A DNA stretch of 64,000 nucleotides. It comes from Microbacterium sp. MYb62 (GTDB lineage: Bacteria; Actinomycetota; Actinomycetes; Actinomycetales; Microbacteriaceae). The notes under the pieces are model-generated. The model did not search any database, was not told the DNA's origin, and saw only the letters and a program-made list of their open reading frames with translations. The position numbers were made by a program, and so were the translations under genes. The stretch lies in assembly GCF_002979475.1 (NCBI RefSeq), contig NZ_PCOY01000005.1, positions 1 to 64,000 of the forward strand. The letters are read 5' to 3'. Below are positions 56,715 to 64,000 of the stretch, piece by piece; within the stretch, counting starts at the first letter, position 1, and each line of letters begins with the position of its first letter.

Positions 56715-57203
56715 TCAGTTGCAGCCGCAGCCGCCGGCCGGAGTCTTCACCATGAAGCACACGTCGCACACTCCGTAGTCGCGCTCCTCGACCGGCTTCG
56801 GCGCCTTCGCAGTGCGAGGCGCGGACACCCTCGGAGTCGTCGTGCGCTTCGCGGCGCGCGGCGGGGTGATCGGGAGGAGCTCGGTCGGGTGGCTGACGTA
56901 GAAGTACGGCGCCCGCCCTTCGCTCGGCTGCAGACGCAAGGCGACCGCGCCGACGACGACACGCTCGTCTTCGGTGAAACCGTTGGTGTAGGTGCGCCCG
57001 ATGTGCAGGGGCGCCCCTTCGCCGCGGCGGATCGCTTCGATGTAGCGACCGCGGTCGATCAACGAACTGATCCCGATGCCGTCGACGATGGCTTTGATGA
57101 ACGCGTGGTTCGACGGATCGATGCGGTGCGCGCGCAACGCTTCCGAGAGCGAACGGTATGGACGGGAGGTGCCTGCGGGGGTCGGCCCCTGTGCTTCTTT
57201 CAT
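56715..57203 (-). CDS. Unknown protein with C-terminal cysteine cluster
   Basis: I do not recognise this 162-residue protein. Residues about 15-110 look like a compact alpha/beta domain (SLSEALRAHRIDPSNHAFIKAIVDGIG; GAVALRLQPSEGRAPYFYVSHPTELL). A basic Pro/Thr/Ala linker follows, and the last 20 residues hold a cysteine group CDVCFMVKTPAGGCGCN that could bind zinc or another metal. It overlaps no gene but ends two bases before the frameshifted GNAT start, so the two were probably translated together. It is divergent from a phytoene-desaturase-like gene. Confidence 0.7.
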   Translation of the reverse strand: MKEAQGPTPAGTSRPYRSLSEALRAHRIDPSNHAFIKAIVDGIGISSLIDRGRYIEAIRRGEGAPLHIGRTYTNGFTEDERVVVGAVALRLQPSEGRAPYFYVSHPTELLPITPPRAAKRTTTPRVSAPRTAKAPKPVEERDYGVCDVCFMVKTPAGGCGCN

Positions 57204-57274
57204 TTGTTCCAGGATCGCACGCTCAGAGGGGTACGGCCGACCGTTTTCCCTCGCGCCCGTGACAAACTGACCTC

Positions 57275-58726
57275 ATGGCTCAGGCGACGATCATCGGATC
57301 CGGCCCGAACGGGCTCGCCGCGGCGGTGACGCTCGCGCGCGCCGGCTACGAAGTGCGGGTGCTCGAAGGCGCCGACACGATCGGCGGCGGTGTGCGCACC
57401 CGGGAGTCCACGCTTCCGGGATTCCGGCACGATGTCTGCTCCGCGGTACACCCTGCCGCCCTCTCCTCGCCGTTCTTCCAGGCGTTCGGCCTCGATCAGC
57501 GTCTCGAGTGGATCCGCCCCGAAGCCTCCTACGCGCATCCTCTCGACGACGGACGCGCCGCGATCGCCTGGCGGGACATCGACCGCACGGCGGCCGAGCT
57601 CGGGATCGACGGACCCGCCTGGATATCTCGGCTGCGCCCCCTGAGCAGCCACATCGACGGCGTCGTCGACTTCACGGGCAATCAGCTGCTGCGCATCCCG
57701 CGCGACCCGGTGACCGCCGTGCGCTACGCGATCCGGATGCTGGACCAGGGCACTCCCCTGGCCGCCGTCGCCTTCCGCACGGAGGAGGCCGCGGCCCTGA
57801 TCTCCGGCGTCGTCGCGCACGCGAACTCGCCGCAGCCCTCCCTCGCGGGCGCCGCAGCCGGACTGCTGCTCGCCGCGCTCGGTCACGCCGGCGGCTGGCC
57901 CTACCCTCGCGGCGGTGCTCAACGGATCGCCGACGCGATGGTCGCGGACATCGAGGAGCACGGCGGCACGATCGAGGCGAGCACTCCGGTCGCCGACCTC
58001 GCTGCGCTGGACTGGGGCGACCCGCGGCGGGGTGACCTGCTGCTGCTGAACACCTCGCCCCGGCTCGCGCTCACGCACCCCGACGTCCCGGCGGGCTACG
58101 CACGGGCGCTCCGCTCCTACCGATACGGTCCGGGAGCGGCGAAGGTCGACTTCGCCCTGGACGGGCCGATCCCGTGGACGAATCCCGATGTCGCCACGAC
58201 ACCGACGGTGCACCTCGGCGGCACTCGTGCCGAGGTCTGGGCGAGCGAGAACGCCGTCGCCGCCGGGCACGTGAGCGCACGGCCCTACGTGCTCGCGGTG
58301 CAGCCCTCGGTGCTCGACGAATCCCGTGCTCCGAACGGCAAGGCCGTGCTCTGGGGGTACATCCATGTGCCCCCGGGATCGGACCTCGACCCGACCGAGC
58401 TCATCACAGCCCAGGTGGAGCGCTACGCCCCGGGATTCCGCGACCTCATCCTGGCGCACCATGCCGTGCCGGCGTCGTCCAGGGAGGCGCTCGACCCGAA
58501 CGAGATCGGCGGCGACATCTCCGGCGGGGTGTTCGACATCCGCCAGGCGCTGCGGCGCCCTGTGCTCTCTCCCACCCCGTGGCGCACGCCGATGCGCGGC
58601 GTGTACCTGGCTTCGGCCTCGACTCCGCCCGGGCCCTCGGTCAACGGCATGGCCGGCTGGCATGCCGCCCGCACCGCGCTGCTCGACGCGGGGGAACCTG
58701 CGACCCTGTCCGACCTGTTCGCCTGA
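57275..58726 (+). CDS. Phytoene-desaturase-like FAD-dependent oxidoreductase
   Basis: A 483-residue flavin-dependent amine-oxidase/CrtI-like protein. The N-terminal dinucleotide fold ATIIGSGPNGLAAAVTLARAGYEVRVLEG is followed by the RTRESTLPGFRHDVCSAVHP segment. A C-terminal FAD-contact motif RGVYLASASTPPGPSVNGMAGWHAA lies near 445-470. No carotenoid gene is nearby, so a carotenoid role is unsupported; many actinobacteria have such orphan oxidoreductases. It is likely cytoplasmic or membrane-associated. Confidence 0.88.
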   Translation: MAQATIIGSGPNGLAAAVTLARAGYEVRVLEGADTIGGGVRTRESTLPGFRHDVCSAVHPAALSSPFFQAFGLDQRLEWIRPEASYAHPLDDGRAAIAWRDIDRTAAELGIDGPAWISRLRPLSSHIDGVVDFTGNQLLRIPRDPVTAVRYAIRMLDQGTPLAAVAFRTEEAAALISGVVAHANSPQPSLAGAAAGLLLAALGHAGGWPYPRGGAQRIADAMVADIEEHGGTIEASTPVADLAALDWGDPRRGDLLLLNTSPRLALTHPDVPAGYARALRSYRYGPGAAKVDFALDGPIPWTNPDVATTPTVHLGGTRAEVWASENAVAAGHVSARPYVLAVQPSVLDESRAPNGKAVLWGYIHVPPGSDLDPTELITAQVERYAPGFRDLILAHHAVPASSREALDPNEIGGDISGGVFDIRQALRRPVLSPTPWRTPMRGVYLASASTPPGPSVNGMAGWHAARTALLDAGEPATLSDLFA

Positions 58727-58771
58727 CCGACGCCCCTTCCGTCACGGTTCCGCTGCGGCCAGGATGGGAGC

Positions 58772-59815
58772 ATGCGCTACGACATCCCCGCGCCGATGCT
58801 CGCCAAGGCGGTCTCCGCGGTCCCCGATCCGGCGAAGACTCCCGGCGGGCTCCTGTACGAGCCGAAGTGGGACGGCTTCCGCGGCCTCATCGCCTGGGAC
58901 GGCGAGACCGTGGAGATCGGGTCCCGAGGAGCGAAACCCCTCACCCGGTACTTCCCCGAGCTGGTCGACGCGATTCCCGACCTGCTGCCGGGGCCGTGTC
59001 TGCTCGACGGCGAGATCGTCGTCGCCACCGGCCCGCACGGGTCGCAGCGCCTGGACTGGGAGGCGCTGAGCCAGCGCATCCATCCCGCCGCCTCACGTGT
59101 CGCGAAGCTCGCGGTCGAGACGCCGGCGATGTTCATCGCGTTCGACCTGCTCGCCTTCGGAGAGGACGACCTGCTCACACAGTCCTTCGAGACGCGACGG
59201 GCGCGCCTGGAGACGCTCATGGACGCCGTCGAGCACCCCCTGCACATCACGCGCACGACCCGCGATCGCGAAGCCGCCGTCCGCTGGCTCGAGGAGTTCG
59301 AAGGGGCGGGACTCGACGGCGTCGTCGCGAAGCCCCTCGATCAGCCGTACGCGCCGGGCAAGCGTGCGCTGTTCAAGATCAAGCACGCCCGCACGGCGGA
59401 TGTGGTCGCGCTCGGATACCGCATCCACAAGTCGGGATCGGGAGTCGGCTCCCTCCTGGTCGGACTGTACGGCGACGACGGGGTGCTGCGCCAGGTCGGA
59501 GGGGTGGCGGCATGGAGCGACGTCCGCCGACAGGAGCTTGTCGAGGAGCTCGCCCCGTTGGTGGAGCGCGACGAGTCCGGCGACGTCGTGACCGCGGAGG
59601 GCGAGCGGTCGCGGTTCAGCGGCTCGAAGGACGTGTCGTTCGTGCGTCTGCGCCCCGAGCGGGTGCTCGAGGTGCGCTACGACCAGCTCGAGGGCGCCCG
59701 CTTCCGACACACCGTGCAGTTCGAGCGGTGGCGACCGGACCGCGATGCTCGCTCCTGCACCTACGACCAGTTGGACACCGTCGCGGGATACGACCTCGCC
59801 GACGTCCTGAGCTGA
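58772..59815 (+). CDS. ATP-dependent DNA ligase (LigC-like, or the ligase module of LigD)
   Basis: A 347-residue ATP-dependent ligase. The adenylated lysine is in motif I EPKWDGFRG (Lys32); other motifs are LDGEIVV near 75, DGVVAKPL near 180 and FKIKHARTADVVALGY near 205-220. The C-terminal OB fold follows. Length and order match mycobacterial LigC or the detached ligase part of LigD. It converges with the polymerase-domain gene, with only 18 bp between them. GGGAG lies one base before the ATG. Confidence 0.9.
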   Translation: MRYDIPAPMLAKAVSAVPDPAKTPGGLLYEPKWDGFRGLIAWDGETVEIGSRGAKPLTRYFPELVDAIPDLLPGPCLLDGEIVVATGPHGSQRLDWEALSQRIHPAASRVAKLAVETPAMFIAFDLLAFGEDDLLTQSFETRRARLETLMDAVEHPLHITRTTRDREAAVRWLEEFEGAGLDGVVAKPLDQPYAPGKRALFKIKHARTADVVALGYRIHKSGSGVGSLLVGLYGDDGVLRQVGGVAAWSDVRRQELVEELAPLVERDESGDVVTAEGERSRFSGSKDVSFVRLRPERVLEVRYDQLEGARFRHTVQFERWRPDRDARSCTYDQLDTVAGYDLADVLS

Positions 59816-59833
59816 GCAGGCCGGCGGGCGCGG

Positions 59834-60907
59834 TCAGTCCTTCGCGACCGGAGTGCCATCCTCGTCCCAGTGGGCCGCGACCTTCTTGCTGGGCTGCACA
59901 CGGGGCGGTTCCCCCGGCATCTTGGGGAATTCCGGAGGGAACGGCAGCTCCCCCAGCCCGTTCTCCTTGTCACGCTCCCACCATGCGAGCAGCGTGTCGA
60001 TGCGTCCCGGCGCGTCCGGCATCGCGGACCATGGATCGCCGACCTCCTCCAGACGCTTCGGGATGCTGCGCACCGTGAACGACCTCGGGTCCAGTCCGTC
60101 GAGCTCGTCCCACGTGACCGGCGTCGACACGGTCGCTCCGGGAAGCGCGCGAGGGCTGTAGGCGCCGGCCATCGTGCGGTCGCGGTTGGCCTGGTTGAAG
60201 TCGACGAAGATCCGCTCTCCGCGCTCCTCCTTCCACCAGTTCGTCGTGACGTGCTCCGGCATCCGGCGCTCCAGCTCGCGTCCCGCGGCGATCACGGCAT
60301 GCCGCACGTCGAGGAACTCGTGGGTCGGCTCGATCGGGGCGAACACGTGCAGGCCGCGGTTGCCGCTGGTCTTCGCGAACGCCTCGAGTCCCGCCTCGCG
60401 CAGCACCTCGCGCAGCGTGTGGGCGGCCGTCACGGCATCCGCGAAGTCCGTGCCGGGCTGCGGGTCGAGATCGATGCGCAGTTCGACGGGGTTGTCGGGG
60501 TCGGTGGCCAGCGATGCCCACGGGTGGAAGACGATCGTGTTCATCTGCACCGCCCAGACGATCGCGCTCGCGCGGTTCAGCACGATCTGGGGATGCTGTC
60601 GCCCGCTGTTGTACGTCACCGTCACGGCATCGACGAAGTCGGGAGTGCCCTTGGGCGGGTTCTTCGAGAAGAAACCCTCCGCCCGCGCGCCGTCTGCGGG
60701 CCCGATACCGTCGCGGAAGCGTTCGAGCGAGACCGGGCGGTTGCCGTTGGCCGCGAGGAAGGGCCCCGCGACGAGCTCGACATACTCGGCCAGCTCTGCC
60801 TTCGTGATGCCGAGATCCGGCCACACCACACGGTTGGGGCTGGAGAGCGCGACCTCGCGCTCTCCATCGGAATCGGCGACGGTCAGGGTCACGCGTTCTG
60901 AGGCCAT
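59834..60907 (-). CDS. LigD-type polymerase/primase domain protein
   Basis: A 357-residue archaeo-eukaryotic primase-like polymerase (LigD PolDom). Visible features are PNRVVWPDLGITKAELAEYVELV near 25, FFSKNPPKGTP, the catalytic Asp pair in LRIDLDPQPG near 148, SGNRGLHVFAPI near 190, and a late FVDFNQANRDRTMAGAYSPRALPGATVSTPVTWDE. It adds nucleotides at DNA ends in non-homologous end joining. The nuclease domain is absent, and the ligase function is encoded by the neighbouring gene. No Ku gene is seen in the window. TAGGGT six bases upstream suggests a leaderless start. Confidence 0.92.
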   Translation of the reverse strand: MASERVTLTVADSDGEREVALSSPNRVVWPDLGITKAELAEYVELVAGPFLAANGNRPVSLERFRDGIGPADGARAEGFFSKNPPKGTPDFVDAVTVTYNSGRQHPQIVLNRASAIVWAVQMNTIVFHPWASLATDPDNPVELRIDLDPQPGTDFADAVTAAHTLREVLREAGLEAFAKTSGNRGLHVFAPIEPTHEFLDVRHAVIAAGRELERRMPEHVTTNWWKEERGERIFVDFNQANRDRTMAGAYSPRALPGATVSTPVTWDELDGLDPRSFTVRSIPKRLEEVGDPWSAMPDAPGRIDTLLAWWERDKENGLGELPFPPEFPKMPGEPPRVQPSKKVAAHWDEDGTPVAKD

Positions 60908-60913
60908 GCTCCG

Positions 60914-60919
60914 ACCCTA
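60914..60919 (-). promoter_or_regulatory. Putative -10 box of the LigD-polymerase gene
   Basis: TAGGGT on the minus strand is separated by six bases from ATG 60907, suggesting a leaderless mRNA. Confidence 0.45.
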
Positions 60920-60946
60920 GAGCGCCGCCCCGACGGACGGAACCCC

Positions 60947-60980
60947 GCGCACCCCAACGGTGCGCCGGACCCGAATCCGG
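60947..60980 (-). terminator. Double hairpin downstream of the SseB gene
   Basis: GCGCACC/GGTGCGC with a CCAAC loop is followed by CCGGA/TCCGG with a six-base loop, ending one base from the SseB stop codon. It separates the SseB gene from the LigD-polymerase gene on the same strand. Confidence 0.6.
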
Positions 60981-62147
60981 TCAGTCGCCGAGGTCGACCG
61001 CGAGCACGAGGACGGGGGTGAGCGCCTCACGCTCGACGACGAGCGAAGGCCCGGCGGAGTCCACGATCACGCCGGCCATCTCGGAGTGGCTCGTGAGGAC
61101 CTTCGCCAGCTGGGTCGGCTCGAACGGGAGCGGCCGATCCCCTCGTCCGAGGGCGATGACCTCGAGCGGGTGCGAGAACAGCTGCAGGAAACGGCGACCG
61201 TCGGTCGTCTGCGCCTCGGCGATGCCGACCTGGCCGGTGCCGGAACCGTCGTTGACCGCCACCCACATCCGCTTCGTCGCGAGCGCTTCGCCGACCTTCA
61301 CCGCGGAATCCTGCTCGCGCGGCGCGGCGAGGATGCTCTTGACGGTCATGTCGACGTCAGCCTGCTCGAGCGTCTTCTGCAGAAGTTCGGTCGGGAAGAC
61401 CACGCGGTGCGGTGCCGAGGCGTTGTCGACGATCAAGCCGGCGAACTCACCGGACACCACCTGCTGCAGCACCGAGGTGACGGGCTGCGCGACGGCCGAG
61501 GTCGCTGCGGGGTCGGCCTCGAGCTGCACGGAGTCGCGCACCGCGCGCGCCGAGCTGAAGGCGAGCATGAACTGCCGGTCGTCCGCGTCGCGCACCACGG
61601 CGACCGAGAGCGGCTTGCCCTCGCTGATCTGCGCGCGGGCGTCACCGTTCACGCGGATGTACAGGTGACCCTGGAGCGCCTGGCGCATCACTCCGAGCAG
61701 CTGGTCGTTCGTCGCCCCCGTCTCGATCTCGGTGAGCGCTTCGCGGAGCAGGACGTTGTCCTTCATCCCGGCGACGGTCTCGGTCTGCTCCGGCGGCAGG
61801 GCGGCCGCCAGCGGGAGGCGCCGCTCCTGCGGAGCCTCCGGCTGCGCGGTCGGACGCGGCTGCGCGGTGCGCGGCGCGGATGCCGCAGGCTCAGGCTTCT
61901 CGTCGGAGGACGGGAGTGCGACCTCGGGGCCCGCTTCGGCGCCGACGCCGCGGAACGCCTGCACCGAGATGCCGATGGAGGGCGCCTCGACGGGCTGCGC
62001 CTCGACGGTCCCGGCGGGATCGCTCACATCGGGCGCGGCGGACTCGGCGGAGACAGCGGGTGTCTCGACAGCGGATGTCTCGACAGCGGGTGCGGTGGGG
62101 GCGACGGCATCGTCACCGGACTTCTTGCGGCGGGAGAAGAGGGCCAT
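60981..62147 (-). CDS. Double SseB-domain protein
   Basis: A 388-residue protein from ATG 62147. The first 130 residues are a low-complexity Ala/Pro/Glu/Val-rich segment after a basic start (ALFSRRKKSGDD). Two SseB-N-like domains follow: residues about 145-270 (GHLYIRVNGDARAQ; FMLAFSSARAVRD) and about 275-385 (RMWVAVNDGSGTG; RRFLQLFSHPLEVIALG; AGVIVDSAGPSLVVERE). The role of SseB domains in actinobacteria is unknown. It lies directly downstream of pcrA on the same strand, with its own TAGGCT box. Confidence 0.75.
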   Translation of the reverse strand: MALFSRRKKSGDDAVAPTAPAVETSAVETPAVSAESAAPDVSDPAGTVEAQPVEAPSIGISVQAFRGVGAEAGPEVALPSSDEKPEPAASAPRTAQPRPTAQPEAPQERRLPLAAALPPEQTETVAGMKDNVLLREALTEIETGATNDQLLGVMRQALQGHLYIRVNGDARAQISEGKPLSVAVVRDADDRQFMLAFSSARAVRDSVQLEADPAATSAVAQPVTSVLQQVVSGEFAGLIVDNASAPHRVVFPTELLQKTLEQADVDMTVKSILAAPREQDSAVKVGEALATKRMWVAVNDGSGTGQVGIAEAQTTDGRRFLQLFSHPLEVIALGRGDRPLPFEPTQLAKVLTSHSEMAGVIVDSAGPSLVVEREALTPVLVLAVDLGD

Positions 62148-62154
62148 ATGAGCC

Positions 62155-62160
62155 AGCCTA
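62155..62160 (-). promoter_or_regulatory. Putative -10 box of the SseB gene
   Basis: TAGGCT on the minus strand, seven bases before ATG 62147, suggests a leaderless transcript independent of pcrA. Confidence 0.5.
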
Positions 62161-62180
62161 ACCGGCATCCCGGCGTGTGT

Positions 62181-62194
62181 TCCGCCGTGGCGGA
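62181..62194 (-). terminator. Short hairpin after pcrA
   Basis: TCCGC/GCGGA with a CGTG tetraloop lies 17 bases downstream of the pcrA stop and upstream of the SseB promoter. It is short, so it may be a weak terminator. Confidence 0.35.
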
Positions 62195-62210
62195 GACTCT
62201 GTCGGCGGTG

Positions 62211-64000
62211 CTAGATCTTCTCGATCGGTGCGACCTTGATGAGGAGCTTCTTCTGCCCCGCCGAGTCGAACCGCACGTGGGCGATGCGCTTGGCTCCCTC
62301 ACCGGTCACGGCGTCCACCCGTCCCTCTCCGAAGTCGACGTGCCGGATGCGATCGCCCGCGGCGAGCTCGAGGTCGCCGTTGTCGCGCATCTTGGCCGTG
62401 ACCCGGTTGGGGAACTTGTCCATCGCCGTCGACAGCGGCTTGAGGGAGTCGCGTCCGGGGAGCGCCTTGACCCCGAAGCGGTCGCCGGAGCCCGAGCCGC
62501 CGAACCCGCCCTGGCGACGCGCGTTCAGGGCGCGGGACTGCATCCCCCCACGCGAGTTCACGTCTCCCGGGGACTGCCGCCAGTCGATCAGGCTCGCCGG
62601 GATCTCCTGCAGGAAGCGACTGGGCATCGCCACGGTGACCTCGCCGAACTGCGCCCTCGTCATGGCGAGGGAGAGATGCAGCCGTTTGCGCGCCCGCGTG
62701 ATGCCGACGTAGAAGAGTCGTCGCTCCTCCTGCGGTCCGCCCGGCTCTCCAGCCGAGATGCGGTGCGGGATGAGGTCTTCCTCCACGCCCGTGACGAACA
62801 CCGCGTCGTATTCGAGACCCTTCGCCGTGTGCATGGTCATGAGCGAGACGGAGCCGGATTCATCGTCGAGGTCGTCGGCGTCGGACACCAGGGCGACCTC
62901 CGTGAGGAAGTCGACGATCGTGCCCTCGGGGTTGTTGCGGGCGAAGTCGCGGGCGACGGCCACGAACTCGTCGAGGTTCTCGACGCGCGCCTCGTCCTGC
63001 GGGTCGCGGCTCGCACGCAGAGCGTCGAGGTAGCCGCTCTGGGAGAGCAGCAGACTCAGGCCGTCGGCCACGCTCGTGGGGGGAGGCACCTCTCCGGTCG
63101 CCGGGACCATGATCGCCGTGGCTTCGGCGAGCACGGCGTCGAGCTTGGCGATCGCCGCCTGGATCTTCGGCCCGACGCCGAGCTGACCCGGCATCGACAG
63201 CGCATCGCGGAAGCTGATGCCGTGCTCCTCGGCGAACCGTGCGATGGCTGTCTCGGTCACATCGCCGATGCCGCGTCGCGGCTTGTTCAGGACGCGGCGC
63301 ACCGACATCTCGTCGGCCGGGTTCGCGACCGCGACGAGGTAGGCCAGCGCATCCTTGATCTCGGCACGGTCGTAGAACTTCGTGCCGCCCATGATCTTGT
63401 ACGGCACCGCCGAACGGATGAAGATCTCCTCCAGCGCACGGGACTGCGAGTTGGTGCGGTAGAAGACCGCCATCTCCGAGTACGGCATACCCGCACGGTG
63501 CAGCGACTCGACCTCGTCGGCCACGAACTGGGCCTCGTCATGCTGCGAGTAGCCGGTGAAGCCGATGATGGCGTCGCCGTCGCCCTTGTCGCTCCAGAGC
63601 TTCTTGTCCTTGCGGTCGAAGTTGTTGCCGATCACGGCGTTCGCGGCGGACAGGATGTTCTGCGTCGATCGATAGTTCTGCTCGAGCAGCACCACCCGGG
63701 CGCCGGGGAAGTCGCGCTCGAACTCGCTGATGTTGCGGATGTCCGCGCCGCGGAACGCGTAGATCGACTGATCGGAGTCGCCGACCACGGTGAGCGAGGC
63801 TCCGGGCTCTCCGGCATCGGCGGTGGGAGCGGGGTCGGGCTCGAAGATCATCATGCCGTTGGAGGCATAGGGATCCGGGGCGGCACCGGCGGAGCCGGAT
63901 ACGGGGCGCGTGAGCTCGTGGATCAGCGAGTACTGCGCGTGGTTCGTGTCCTGGTACTCGTCGACCAGGATGTGGCGGAACCGGCGGCGATAGGTGTCGG
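62211..64000 (-). CDS. pcrA: UvrD/PcrA-type DNA helicase, C-terminal part (5' end outside window)
   Basis: The frame runs off the right edge, so about 595 C-terminal residues are present and the Walker A motif is missing from view. Visible SF1A motifs are VDEYQDTN (Walker B), GDSDQSIYAFRGA (motif III), EQNYRSTQNI (motif IV), MTMHTAKGLEYDAVFVTGVEE (motif V), and ERRLFYVGITRARKRL (motif VI). A C-terminal Tudor-like PcrA tail (GDRIRHVDFGEGRV to KKLLIKVAPIEKI) favours PcrA/UvrD1. It unwinds DNA 3'-5' in repair and recombination. The SseB gene follows 63 bp downstream. Confidence 0.93.
   Translation of the reverse strand, partial: DTYRRRFRHILVDEYQDTNHAQYSLIHELTRPVSGSAGAAPDPYASNGMMIFEPDPAPTADAGEPGASLTVVGDSDQSIYAFRGADIRNISEFERDFPGARVVLLEQNYRSTQNILSAANAVIGNNFDRKDKKLWSDKGDGDAIIGFTGYSQHDEAQFVADEVESLHRAGMPYSEMAVFYRTNSQSRALEEIFIRSAVPYKIMGGTKFYDRAEIKDALAYLVAVANPADEMSVRRVLNKPRRGIGDVTETAIARFAEEHGISFRDALSMPGQLGVGPKIQAAIAKLDAVLAEATAIMVPATGEVPPPTSVADGLSLLLSQSGYLDALRASRDPQDEARVENLDEFVAVARDFARNNPEGTIVDFLTEVALVSDADDLDDESGSVSLMTMHTAKGLEYDAVFVTGVEEDLIPHRISAGEPGGPQEERRLFYVGITRARKRLHLSLAMTRAQFGEVTVAMPSRFLQEIPASLIDWRQSPGDVNSRGGMQSRALNARRQGGFGGSGSGDRFGVKALPGRDSLKPLSTAMDKFPNRVTAKMRDNGDLELAAGDRIRHVDFGEGRVDAVTGEGAKRIAHVRFDSAGQKKLLIKVAPIEKI

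Noticed and set aside
57275..58726. Carotenoid biosynthesis locus
   Set aside because: Only one CrtI-like oxidoreductase is present, with no phytoene synthase, cyclase or prenyltransferase gene in the window.

Overview
The window is a 64 kb stretch of very GC-rich chromosome from a Gram-positive actinobacterium. It is most likely a Microbacteriaceae genome, probably Microbacterium. This is inferred from the sucC-sucD and DUF6350-purN-purH arrangement, the single-chain isocitrate dehydrogenase, ROK/NagB sugar genes, PucR and TetR regulators, and many leaderless start sites with a TAGGCT-like -10 box 6-7 nt upstream. I saw no tRNA, rRNA, insertion sequence, prophage or CRISPR array. Genes are densely packed, often with 4-base ATGA/GTGA overlaps, and convergent gene pairs are separated by strong GC-rich hairpins.

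Left part (1-12.5 kb): the end of a Pro/Ala-rich protein, a small membrane protein, a GlcD-type FAD oxidase and a Nudix hydrolase. An amino-sugar and D-amino-acid gene string follows on the minus strand: a D-threonine-aldolase/D-serine-dehydratase-like PLP enzyme, a single 1088-residue protein joining an N-acyl-D-amino-acid deacylase to a GH20 beta-N-acetylhexosaminidase, a ROK repressor, a ROK sugar kinase and NagB. Two similar ROK-type operators, one before the first gene and one before the repressor, tie the string together. ridA is divergent from the PLP enzyme, and an L,D-transpeptidase follows.

12.6-20.5 kb: monomeric NADP-isocitrate dehydrogenase, a GNAT, a coiled-coil membrane protein, and a heterodimeric ABC exporter preceded by a 21-residue leader peptide and a stem-loop.

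20.7-37.4 kb looks like a peptide and D-amino-acid utilisation island. On the plus strand, M20 deacylase, GNAT acyltransferase and an N-acylamino-acid racemase (enolase superfamily) have the layout of the known N-succinyl D-to-L amino-acid conversion pathway, and a PucR regulator follows. On the minus strand are a complete Opp/Dpp-type peptide importer, an S12 serine hydrolase, an M19 dipeptidase, an S9 prolyl oligopeptidase and an erythromycin-esterase-family protein.

37.4-48.5 kb is housekeeping: an alkylation-repair pair (Ada-AlkA fusion and Ogt), purH, purN, a DUF6350 membrane protein, an NCS2 purine permease, a VOC/TetR pair and sucCD. icd and sucCD share a similarly placed palindrome that may be a common TCA-cycle operator.

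48.6-52 kb is a compact four-gene module: a DUF2510 membrane protein, a small helical protein, a mycosin-like subtilase and a Gly-rich protein with a helical head. It resembles type VII secretion accessories, but no ESX core gene is visible in the window.

52-64 kb: TetR plus acyl-CoA dehydrogenase, a NimT/NimR-like MFS/AraC pair, a frameshifted GNAT, an unknown Cys-tailed protein, a phytoene-desaturase-like oxidoreductase, separate LigC-like ligase and LigD-like polymerase genes, a double-SseB protein and the 3' part of pcrA/uvrD, which runs off the right edge.
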